From Limisphaerales bacterium (GTDB taxonomy: Bacteria > Verrucomicrobiota > Verrucomicrobiia > Limisphaerales > AAA164-E04), in the NCBI GenBank assembly GCA_024761205.1, contig JAMASS010000041.1, positions 1 through 39,773 on the forward strand: a stretch of 39,773 nucleotides of DNA, written 5' to 3'. A program made the translations under genes and the position numbers. Each line of letters opens with the position of its first letter. Positions within the stretch are counted from its first letter, which is position 1. Below the pieces are notes generated by a model that ran no database searches, was not told the origin of the DNA, and saw only the letters and a list, made by a program, of their open reading frames with translations. Shown here piece after piece: positions 21,901-23,625 of the stretch.

Positions 21901-23614
21901 AACCGGCGTCCTCAATCACCCCGTAAATCACCTCCAGGAGGATCCTCAACTGCGGGTCCATCCAGACCGCCTGCCGGGGCGGAAACCCGAAAAACTGCGC
22001 GTCAAACCGATCAATCCCCTCCAAAAAACTCCCCCACTTCGAATAGGTCTTGTTGGCCGCCGAACGATCCTCGTCAAACCAAGGCGCGTAATCCCAACGA
22101 CTCTTGGGAACCTCCGACATCAAATCCGTCCCCGCCCGCAAATGCCGCCAAAAAGCCCCCAGATCCGGCGAGCCCGCCAAACGCCCGTCCATGCCGATGA
22201 TGGCCACCTCCCCGCCCCGCCCCGCCCCGCAACCCCCCCCGCCGGAGGGCCCCGCCCGCCCCGCCCCGGCAATCTCCAAACCCTCGGCGGCCCCCTCGGC
22301 CGAGGGCCCCGCCCCGGGCGCTTCCGCATCGAGGCAGGCGGAGAACGCCTCGGGATACTCCCGGGCAAAATGCCCGCTCAGCTCATCGATATTCTGGTTC
22401 TCGAAAAAGACCGTCGGCAGAATCTCAATGCCAAAACGCTCTTCCAAGCGCTGGCTTGCGAGCGTCAACGACTTCGAATCAAGCCCCGCCTCCATAAAAT
22501 TCAAGCGGGGATCCACCGCCTCGGGCGCCGCCCCCAAAAGCGCGGCAACCTCGCCGACCAGAGCGCGCCGAATCCGGTCCGCCAACGGCGCCGGCCCCCC
22601 GCCGCCCCCGCCGCCCCCGCCGCCCTCCCGCGCGCCGCCGCCCCGCCGCCCCGCCCCCGGGAGCGGACCCGGCGCCTTCAGGGCCTTGCTCGGGGCCCCG
22701 AACAAGGCCTCCCGGGAGGGCACCCGCTTGGTGGAAAAATCATCCAACTCAATCAGCACCCCCCCCCGCGCATCCAACAACTGGCACTGATAGCTCTTGG
22801 TCTCCGCATTCGACTTGAGCATCCGGGCCCGCGCCAAGAGCCGCCCCTGGCTCAGCTCCGCCAACGACCCGCCCACCCAAAGACGCCGCACCGCAAAAGG
22901 CACCCAATGGACGCCCACCGGATCCCTGGCGCTGGCGGCAAAGGCGCAGGTGACGTGCAAGGCGTCAAACAAGGCGGGATGGCAAAAGCAGCCCCGCGCC
23001 TCGGCCTTCATGCCCGAACGCAACTCGAGCTCGCCCAGCACCTCCCCCTCCCCCAAACGCACCCGCCGCACACTAGCCAACGAAGGACCGTAGGTCTCCT
23101 GCCCCGCCCCATGGTAAAAACGATCCCCGGACACCGCCTCGCGCCCCCCGCAGAGCCAGGGGCCAAGATCCACCGCCCCCCCGCCCGCCGCCCCCGACAC
23201 CTCCCCCAGCTTCCCCCGAGCAGCGGTCACCAAACCCCCGCCCCCCGCCCCATACTGCGTACGAACCACCCCCTCCTCCCGAACCACCTCCACCACCGCC
23301 TCCTCCCCGGGCCCCAGGCGGAGGGCATCCCAAAAAACCACGTCGCGCAGCAAAAGGCTCGAGCCGCCCCCCGCCAGCGACAAGCCCTCCAGCGCAAGGC
23401 TCCAGTGCGCCACGCCCATCAGGACCTCATCGCCGAAAATCTTGTGATCCCGCAACAGCGGCTCCCCCTGCGCGTAGACCTTGCGATAAATCACCGAACC
23501 TTCGCCCGCCCCCGCCCGCCGCACCCCCAGCGCCGCCAGCCGCTTCAAGGCCTCCGCCTCCGAAACGGCCCCCTCCCGAATCCGCCCCAGCAAATTGGCA
23601 ATCTCATCCTTCAT
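938..23614 (-). CDS. giant trans-AT polyketide synthase, 7,558 aa, four complete modules flanked by two split ones
   Basis: Assembly-line enzyme with no AT or ER domain. Order and approximate residues: docking segment 1-30; DH 45-310; ACP (Ser380); KS5 469-892 (Cys637, His772, His812); KR5 (Tyr1506); C-methyltransferase 1618-1979; two ACPs (Ser2058, Ser2153); KS6 2226-2640 (Cys2385, His2520); dead DH6 2815-3085; KR6 (Tyr3447); ACP (Ser3608); KS7 3691-4111 (Cys3853, His3988); DH7 (His4323, Asp4491); second DH-like domain 4590-4865 (His4619, Asn4768); KR7 (Tyr5173); ACP (Ser5326); KS8 5442-5880 (Cys5611, His5746); DH8 (His6092, Asp6264); KR8 (Tyr6681); ACP (Ser6836); KS9 6921-7353 (Cys7094, His replaced by Ala7228); C-terminal docking segment about 7525-7558. 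ATG start at 23614, 11 bp after the upstream stop, with an AAGGCGGGA ribosome-binding-like stretch. Linkers contain 18- and 21-bp in-frame repeats. Family and domain order are clear; the chemistry is inferred from motifs. Confidence 0.97.
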   Translation of the reverse strand: MKDEIANLLGRIREGAVSEAEALKRLAALGVRRAGAGEGSVIYRKVYAQGEPLLRDHKIFGDEVLMGVAHWSLALEGLSLAGGGSSLLLRDVVFWDALRLGPGEEAVVEVVREEGVVRTQYGAGGGGLVTAARGKLGEVSGAAGGGAVDLGPWLCGGREAVSGDRFYHGAGQETYGPSLASVRRVRLGEGEVLGELELRSGMKAEARGCFCHPALFDALHVTCAFAASARDPVGVHWVPFAVRRLWVGGSLAELSQGRLLARARMLKSNAETKSYQCQLLDARGGVLIELDDFSTKRVPSREALFGAPSKALKAPGPLPGAGRRGGGAREGGGGGGGGGGPAPLADRIRRALVGEVAALLGAAPEAVDPRLNFMEAGLDSKSLTLASQRLEERFGIEILPTVFFENQNIDELSGHFAREYPEAFSACLDAEAPGAGPSAEGAAEGLEIAGAGRAGPSGGGGCGAGRGGEVAIIGMDGRLAGSPDLGAFWRHLRAGTDLMSEVPKSRWDYAPWFDEDRSAANKTYSKWGSFLEGIDRFDAQFFGFPPRQAVWMDPQLRILLEVIYGVIEDAGYGNRIRGSRTGMYTGVCFREYWDEIVRAGVPLRDFEAFSSGLSNLSTIVSYTFDLQGPSIPLDNACASSLTALHLACQALRAGECEQAFVAGINVLLSPLHYVYFSRLQALSPSGRCHSFDRRADGYTPGEGVVGVLLKPLWRAVAEGDNIHAVIKGTAVNHGGRSNNPTAPRPELQTRLVLEAWGNARIDPETISYLECHGTGTALGDPLEVNALKKAFGRHTGKTGFCALGSAKAHIGHLEGAAGLAGVLKVVLSMKHRTIPRMPDFRELNPAIRLEGSPFYINAEAKPWEAAGPLRAGVSSFGIGGNNAHAVLEAYGPPGASPGVLGAGPSRLVCVPLSARKRDRLREVAERLLGYLGEAGGRASLLDIAYTHQVGRESMDVRLGVLADSVEQLAARLRSFLAGEEDGAALRLAELVRGRPGKGGCAGGLAVDAASADPGGLMALWLAGRAVDWRRLYREGEARLVSLPTYPFERRRYWRPGGVAEPGAASPAPASEKGSASEGESASEKGSASEKGSASEKGSASERGSASERGSASGGLVYLPRWEEAPLPPAGGPQGAPKGVALIDAGAPAFVAESLAGHHRALAAEGRVVWVRLGDETRLLGEDVWCCSREEAEGLGRCLPPPQELDRVYFLSLPVGRPGAGLGLVSSIQAQELQFVRLLRLLKRRMGPQDRVECWLLTLDKGCVDGRAGCPMGGGLSGLAYAAAQGDHRFSLRHLDLSGRDLGDRGAFESMLPGLLREPAAERGEMTAWFGGRRFRQSFVPLRGLGGGGPGLRRKGTYVILGGAGSVGRVISRYLIREYEARVIWMGRTAPGSPVLEARLAEFQGEGSLPLYQQGDAADWASLRAGVAALKELAPKLDGVVFACLPSRPETAAFEASEADLLAALAPKTAGSVHCYLAFKDEPLDFMCWFSSAQAFAFSGAAQLSAYAAGITFGDGFVRSLRDSAPFPVGAINWGLWESSPARAAAGRSPMAGLSDEEGCRCFDGFLGRLVGGGLSQALCLKVSGAVGRLMRLNGRAVVSLAEGRADVWPGLPRRAGAGKVRELGEAWGRLAEFEGWLAKLLLLQLRRLGILADGSAAEVPRLLSEAGVLPKYGRWFRESLEVLRRAGFLRLDKGRAAVGRVEEIADGPAVWAAWEARRKAYLRDPDMRALALVADDCLRQLPEIVRGRTLATEVLFPHGSMSKMEGLYGGNVRSDYYNEVVAEQVEAYIRGRAAAEPGARIRLIEIGAGTGGTAAVLLPRLGALGERVAEYCFTDVSRAFLLSAARRFDYPFLKFELWDVAKGEAGAGVAFGSYDLAIAVNVLHATARIRETLEHCKAALARNGGLILNELSRKEAFQTLIFGLIEGWSVSEDGERRIPGSPGLTPQGWRAVLEETGFREVFFPAEAAHRWGQQVVLAKSDGCFLEPGEAGVESEAGVESESGVESESGVESESGVESGAETEAAAVRVILEGLSQGLEVPVSELRADLPFSDYGVDSLLGVALVNHVNARLGLEMNAAVLFEYSTAERLAAHVAGAYPQALRAGGGAPAAPLGEAPGESALAVVVRSLAEVLGVPAAEIDREAPFSDYGVDSLLGAALVERLNEALGGAMNAALLFEYSSAAALARHISEACPGGAAVPAGGAAAGGGASSPGGAVAPSGAGFGAVEIAVVGMSGQFPGAADAGAFWRNLVAGKTGVGELPEGYLDQRRYFHPRKQAGKTYCKWGGVLEGRDCFDPRFFHLSPAEAESMNPHQRLVLQEGWRALEDAGWDPQSLAGSGVGIFVGAEPSGYFHETFTGASDALIASRLSYFLDLKGPAMVVNTGCSSSGVALHQACESLGRRESEVALAGGVYAALGGEGLVSLSQAEMLSPTGVVRPFDAGADGTVLAEGVGIVVLKRLADAEAAGDAIYGVICASGLNQDGASNGITAPSGAAQEALVAQVYRRHGINPEAISYLEAHGTGTKLGDPVEANALVRAFGRFTERRGYCVVGSAKSHIGHTGASSGVVGLIKVLLCLRHRYLPGLPTFRRLNPLVEFGGSPFVVRSEGARWESPGGGLRLAALNSFGHSGTNVHLVVREYEPSEGRRGGPETGPHLIPLSAKTGEALRAAAVGLSAFLGEGGAAGCRLQDIALTLQTGRPAWGRRVIFLVRDLVQLGERLDAFAGGGALPLDCWCDEGEPPGVEGKEDARELVARWMAGGKLAEVARFWSRGGAVDWRPLHPPASAWRVHLPSYPFSRERFWGAGAGGRLFEPAGALLHPLVQANTSTLAGGRFSAAFRGGEGVLSECSEGLWRTDAFGLLEMARAAVARGAEGSVVQMGEVVWEEAAAGGASGAGGGAVRFHVGLEPLEGGGVGFEVYSESGAGEELVHAAGRAVVGDCPEPPRLDLEALRGRLGVRAPAAGGAGALELGRAGSELMFRCEVPGGAESAEALMIEPAGLGRAFRLAEESLGGPPGRPRALGAVEFFGRCPQSFWVVGRRAGGGLDLDLADLEGRVCLRLRQLAGGAAVPEVGEEEEARVMTFAERPQVREEAAGCLAGIGSVVCVLDDLGRRGRLVEAVRAETPDAKVICLVPGEPFAEAADDCYGVGFDDEKALGELLAQLAGSYGALEAMLLLGPLPQAGLFERPDRLAPLIKALAGGGAGVRRILIGADVQGGLERCRVESWRGFERSIGQVLPGVRLAVASRAAGEFDREWAAALWRTLRWPVLESVHFEGGAPRVWRIRPTELRPLAPPWRSGGTYVLAGGGGGVGRLVARRLAERHGAALVLLGRSPLDAGKESLVGELAALGGRALYLAADVSDEGALRGALGAARRRFGPFHGLIHAAGVQGAPSILAKDGAAFREVLAPKVGGTMVLDEVLADEALDFVCYFSSSAACLGDFGACDYAVANRFQTAYAGYRNALRAQGKRSGRAFVINWPLWREGGMDLGGEQGAAFYLKSSGQRLLETEDALGLLDRVIGQSDAQQLVLVGAPSRLRRFLDPAGGAEPDPAGGAEGGEPPSRPLGLAGLSVEECIGREVAEVAARLLRLSRDQLEADVNLADFGFDSINLAEFARRLSACFGVRVSPSVFFGHSTIGRLAAYFRAEFAEVMEGRYRESAPAAPARGARARRRRPKGRSKARPKGSAAGGPIAIIGLSGRFPQARDADALWRLLEGGGHAVSEIPGERFDWRQWYGGPGVEAGKANSKWGGFVPGIAEFDPLFFEISPREAERMDPRQRHLLQESWKALEDAGWGPGQLAGRRIGSFVGVEEGAYQRLAGDEDVTSNHSGVLASRLSYFLDFKGPALAINTACSSGLVAVHEACLSLRAGECDAAVAAGVNLVLAPELYVGLSRAGMLSSEGKCFAFDRRAEGMVPGEAVAVVVLRPLAEAVAAGDPVRAVIVGSGINYDGKTNGITAPSGVSQAALIRRVYEEAGLDPSEVDYIVAHGTGTRLGDPVEVNALIEVFGGRAAGGRGCALTSVKSNLGHTFAASGGVSLISLVKALEAETIPASLHCEEESGYINWDRGPFFVNKANRPWPAEAGRVRTGGVSAFGMSGTNAHVVVQEFAPPGRAPGGAAPFQLLALSAKTPEALSRRRADLSAYLRGGPLDEAKFEQVAYTLLEGRHHFPCRLAMVVRSGGEAAALLERGGGGASPAELLAGKVSGGGVCGPLGPVAAELLRRARTLRSQPEAYREALLGLGAFYCQGYDLSWSELFGAPPPARVSLPPYPFARERYWLAGPAAGGPPPAARLHPLVHRNTSSFRVQRFASRFSGEEFFLRDHCLRGERILPAVAYLEMARAAVEQSEEGAGEGVGLGKVVWLRPLRAGAGAADVRIELHPGEGGEAVSFQILGGPPGGASVLCRGEVLRGPLGRPPRLDLAGRGRALPLGPLAGEEAYRAFSSAGVEYGPAHRGLRVLYAGEKEVVAQLALPAAAGGDAEGFVVHPSLADAALQAAVGLALKAGAEGSGCVIDPGRLAAAVPFSLRELRVFGACGPAAWVWLRAASERPGADPSADGLDLDLCDEGGEVRVSFRGLATRRWEARPKADPAWLLREVSASAGGAFQAEFRGDEFFLADHGGVLPAGVSLEMAREAGSRWRADAVVGLAKVVWVRPLRAGAEGLSVRADVAEDARGAGFELRAGGEVHVKGRLVLDGGRRPEPGQWELSEIRSRCLGEKGRADCDRLLRSLHGGRLLTVERLNYHEGEALAALVGAGEASSDRRAGLLNGALLAGVLQVLAADPGSSLPVPFSLDELWVYRPLPAKVYAYARPRAAGGRGGARARAFDIDLLDEGGAALLALRGLLLLEREGGAEGEAELVCAVPQWRSVPLPAGGGESGGAWHFFLLEEDGALREAIGEQWPGAAVRLLPAVSAGALLRFFEAVKAGVGEEGLCRFVVLAPEGAGEALAAGCSGILKTVGIEHPRVRGSVVRYRRGEVQGPGGVLAFVRSEMASGAAEVDLRLSAGGGRQVLGLREVALPSAPAAGLGEGSVVWLAGGLGGLGRLLARSLAASGVKVVLSGRSSGGARAAALAGGPGEIQYLRCDLRDPGAVAAAAKSILELHGRLSGVVHCAALVRDAYLRDKSAAAAAAVLAPKVDGALALDAATAGVDLDFMVFFSSLSGAMGNAGQSDYAGANAFLDGFAALRNQWVGEGRRRGKTVSISWPLWREGGLGVDEETARSLRARLGMVPLESGIGLETFYRVLASDWGHVLVAWGEGRKLRGKFFAPAAAPAVAGPAAGISGASPEELMGRVRRRLVEEVGGLQGIERSRIDVDAALSVYGFDSIGFAALANRVNEAYGLDLLPTHFFEHPSIRALARYLVEHFADRLSPGASAEGAGASAEGAGASAEGAGASAEGAEASAEGAEASAEGAEASAEGAEASAEGAGEPASLPWGGAGEPMAVIGMSGRFPGAADLESFWSHLEANADLITEVPPERWDWRSIYGDPHEEPGKTKAKWGGFMSGADQFEPLFFGIAPGEAESMDPQFRLFMEAVWGAIEEAGYPAGALAGTRTGVFAGVSTTDYRDLCQRADVDPAAGNPRGSYAFMLANRVSHWLDVRGPSEAIDTACSSSLVAIHRALESLRAGQCEMALVGGVNVMASPHVAVAASEAGMLSGDGRCKAFDSRADGYVRGEGVGVLWLKPLRRAVEDCDRIHGLIRGSAENHGGRAASPTAPNPVAQQALLVDAYHRAGVDPRAVGYIEAHGTGTELGDPIEADGLKGAFAELCRRAALPPVSEPYCAIGSVKANIGHLEAAAGMAGVIKVLLMLRHGKIPGNPHLRRPNPYLRLEGSAFFLARETCEWPPPAGAGGGGAGARLAGVSGFGIGGANAHVILEEHLGGAPALAPAVAPGPVLIVLSARDEGRLAAVVREFLVFLRGLPEAQLPPVAYSLQVGREAMEERLGLVVGSAAELAGKLERFLAGESPIELLFRGRAQGSDEALEAFAADEDLARAVEAWIEKRKYAKLADLWVRGMDLDWKRLYGGRRYGRVALPGYPFARERYWIAAPSGAGARGSGAGGGHPLVHENASDLAGQRFRAAFTGGEPFLADHRVGGRKVLPAAAYLEMAREAVCRAWPGSIPSGAPFGLGNVAWARPLVFEGAPLPVHIGLERESSGKVRFEVFTEAADGERRVHCAGGGGFGPEGAPGALETLDLAALQALISAHRLDSEECRRGFAEAGIQYGPAHRALERLWAGQGQALGRLVLPAGVVEEGYGLHPSLLDGALQASVGLLFSGGGAPGAGVRWPRRPMLPFALESLEFLGPLSRSMWAWVRPSSSPSDPPGLRRCDIDLCDDAGAVALRLRGFCSRAAGPEEGDLWLGQAVWQAAAAAGPEEDWGFADHVVLVWDSARWSGAQLAGVRHRGLSSPAERLPERFEDLAGQAFEAVKGLLVDRPPGRVLVQVIASGGPEAGFARGVLGLLRTARAENPDLIGQVVELDSQAAGEGLLGRLRQSGGRPSEDCVRYVKGVREVVAWEELPAAAAAAPCWREDGVYLITGGRGGLGMVFAREIAARTSSAALILLGRSAPGAEQRRQMEALEAAGARCFSYCVDVSRRDEVRDCLAEVVAEHGALHGVLHCAGVLRDGYLIKKGVDEFRSVLRPKVAGAVHLDEAWGGRELDFFVMFSSAAAIAGNPGQADYATANAFLDAFARRRERLVREGARKGKSLSVNWPLWAEGGMGIEGGAASRLLAERGLVPLRTQSGLQAFYRAVAGASPGVLVLEGDLERWGGSLVRRRGAEAVEAVEGRVEGGEEGGGGLRARTLEWIKGLLSKAVKLPPERIQAGRHFERYGIDSVLQMGIVKDLEKVVGEVPKTLLFEYTTAAGLAEYLLARHRPALAARWGRSNPAAPGLGAGAAPARSSFGGRPGGAPGALAAAEEVAVIGLSGRYPLSDSLEELWEHLKRGDNCITEADPERWRHSLRRAWPSSLRAPALGKAYYGGFLREIHRFDHRLFGIAEGEVRALPPELRLFLEIVWETFESAGYTRGSLEALQERSQRGVGVFVGTMYSQYAWARETLEEALASANGSDWQIPNRCSHIFNLTGPSIAVNSACSSSLTAVHLACESLRRSDCSMAVAGGINLTLDPSKFEVLAESKMLGSGKRSRSLGEGDGYLPGEGVGAVLLKPLSAALGDGDRIWAVIKSSFINHGGGNQAYPAPDPNQQARLIVESIERSGVDPETIGYVESAVNGSALGDPIEIRALKKAFGRFTDKPACCALGSVKSNIGHLEAASGISQLSKVILQFENRALVPSINADPPNPHVKLEGSPFRLQRAFEPWPAPRHPQTGEPLPRRSMINSFGVGGAYANVIVEAYEPPGPPPARAAGGPQESVLLLSAKTAASLMGYMDRLIGFIEAGKAPSLAGLARSLRRLNHGLDCRAAVVAASLEGALDKLRVLRATARARPAAGVFWAADSEAGAGGASGEELSGVRDPRELGRRWVAGAAVPLPEGGEGPAAPWHPLPSYAFDHSADFGPGAGARAANGRPDALLLEKILGGELSVDQFRRAVSGEGEAERDE
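1565..2854 (-). other. KS9°, non-elongating ketosynthase ending the protein
   Basis: Cys7094 (NSACSSSL) is kept for chain transfer. The EAHGTGT histidine is lost: the stretch reads YVESAVNGSALGD, with Ala7228 at the His position. The NIGH histidine is kept. This VES-A-NGS variant is typical of KS0 domains that pass the chain on without decarboxylative extension, usually at KS|DH protein junctions. The DH partner is the start of the next gene. Confidence 0.88.
2975..7291 (-). other. Module 8: KS8-DH8-KR8-ACP (olefin-forming)
   Basis: KS8 is complete (Cys5611 in DTACSSSL, His5746 in EAHGTGT, NIGH present). DH8 has His6092 in DHRVGGRKVLP, YGPAH and Asp6264 in HPSLLDGALQ, so it should be active. 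KR8 has TGGRGGLG near 6535 and Tyr6681 in ADYATANAF, with an LRDGY loop (D-type). ACP Ser6836 is in YGIDSVLQ, followed by a VPKTLLFEYT segment. Expected product: alpha,beta-unsaturated thioester handed to KS9°. Confidence 0.88.
7333..7500 (-). repeat. 21-bp in-frame tandem repeat, ACP7-KS8 linker
   Basis: Eight copies of a 21-bp unit (168 bp) encode GASAEGA four times, then EASAEGA four times. Variant copies are grouped in two blocks of four, as expected from stepwise duplication. It lies between ACP7 and KS8. Confidence 0.93.
7505..12544 (-). other. Module 7: KS7-DH7-DH7b(PS-like)-KR7-ACP, candidate cyclic-ether module
   Basis: KS7 is complete (Cys3853 in NTACSSGL, His3988 in VAHGTGT). DH7 looks active (His4323 in DHCLRGERILP, Asp4491 in HPSLADAALQ, YGPAH). 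A second DH-fold domain follows directly: His4619 is in ADHGGVLPAGVSLEM, four residues shorter than HxxxGxxxxP and lacking the spaced glycine. The aspartate position is Asn4768 (LLNGALL), and no YGP is seen. KR7 is active-looking (Tyr5173 in SDYAGANAF, RDAY aspartate) and ACP Ser5326 is in YGFDSIGF. The order KS-DH-PS-KR-ACP, a missing glycine and an altered DxxxQ match the reported signature of pyran synthase modules. The 4-residue deletion leaves open a dead domain. Confidence 0.8.
12650..16939 (-). other. Module 6: KS6-DH6°-KR6-ACP (hydroxyl expected to be retained)
   Basis: KS6 is complete (Cys2385 in NTGCSSSG, His2520 in EAHGTGT, SHIGH present). The DH-fold region 2815-3085 keeps the outer framework (HPLVQANTSTLAG; LLEMARAAV). 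The catalytic His stretch reads LSECSEGLW with no histidine, and the aspartate stretch reads IEPAGLGRAF with no aspartate, so it should not dehydrate. KR6 has AGGGGGVG near 3302 and Tyr3447 in CDYAVANRF. Its HAAGVQGAPS loop lacks the aspartate of D-type KRs, suggesting an L-configured alcohol. ACP Ser3608 is in FGFDSINL. Confidence 0.85.
17562..17649 (-). repeat. 18-bp in-frame tandem repeat, cMT-ACP linker
   Basis: About five copies of an 18-bp unit encode GVESES, with variant GVESEA. It links the C-methyltransferase to the first of the tandem ACPs. Acidic, probably flexible tether. Confidence 0.9.
20279..20412 (-). repeat. 18-bp in-frame tandem repeat, KS5-KR5 linker
   Basis: About seven copies of an 18-bp unit encode (S)EKGSAS, with variants EGESAS and ERGSAS. 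It lies between the KS5 flanking region and KR5, where many modules have a DH. Low-complexity charged/serine linker; no function seen. Confidence 0.9.
22325..22582 (-). other. ACP of the split KS4°/DH module
   Basis: Residues about 345-430, with the phosphopantetheine serine Ser380 in AGLDSKSL. It follows the N-terminal DH after a glycine-rich linker and precedes KS5. It should hold the chain passed on by non-elongating KS4° while the DH acts. Confidence 0.85.
22685..23482 (-). other. N-terminal DH domain completing a split module
   Basis: Residues 45-310. His57 sits in DHKIFGDEVLMG, so the HxxxGxxxxP proline is Met. YGPSL is kept, and the HPALFD aspartate is Asp217, so both catalytic residues are present, unlike in the DH at the start of the next gene. 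Together with ACP Ser380 it forms the second half of a module whose KS (KS4°, non-elongating) ends the upstream protein. Likely role: dehydration of the beta-hydroxyl made by KR3, or modification of the alkene. The residues are seen; the role is inferred. Confidence 0.75.
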
Positions 23615-23625
23615 AACATCCCGCC
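23615..23625 (-). promoter_or_regulatory. 11-bp intergenic spacer with ribosome-binding-like AAGGCGGGA
   Basis: Minus-strand reading from the upstream stop is TAAGGCGGGATGTTATG. AAGG, overlapping the stop, and GGCGGG are the only ribosome-binding candidates. The spacer also creates an out-of-frame ATG-TTA-TGA whose TGA overlaps the true ATG (23614). The 5,107-aa and 7,558-aa proteins are therefore very probably co-transcribed and translationally coupled. Confidence 0.55.

Larger units (their letters stand above)
17015..22210 (-). other. Module 5: KS5-KR5-cMT-ACP-ACP (alpha-methyl, beta-hydroxy unit)
   Basis: KS5 is complete (Cys637 in DNACASSL, His772 in ECHGTGT, His812 in HIGHLEG). There is no DH: after the KS flanking region and a repeat linker comes KR5, with ILGGAGSVG near 1356 and Tyr1506 in SAYAAGITF. 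That form of the YxxAN motif is familiar from KR-cMT modules. The C-methyltransferase (1618-1979) has the SAM motif IEIGAGTGG near 1802 and ends in a WGQQVVLAKS-type segment. Two closely similar ACPs follow (Ser2058, Ser2153). Expected product: an alpha-methyl-beta-hydroxy thioester. Confidence 0.88.

Noticed and set aside
23615-23625. Promoter or terminator between the two PKS genes
   Set aside because: Only 11 bp, with no room for promoter boxes or a hairpin; read as a coupled operon junction.
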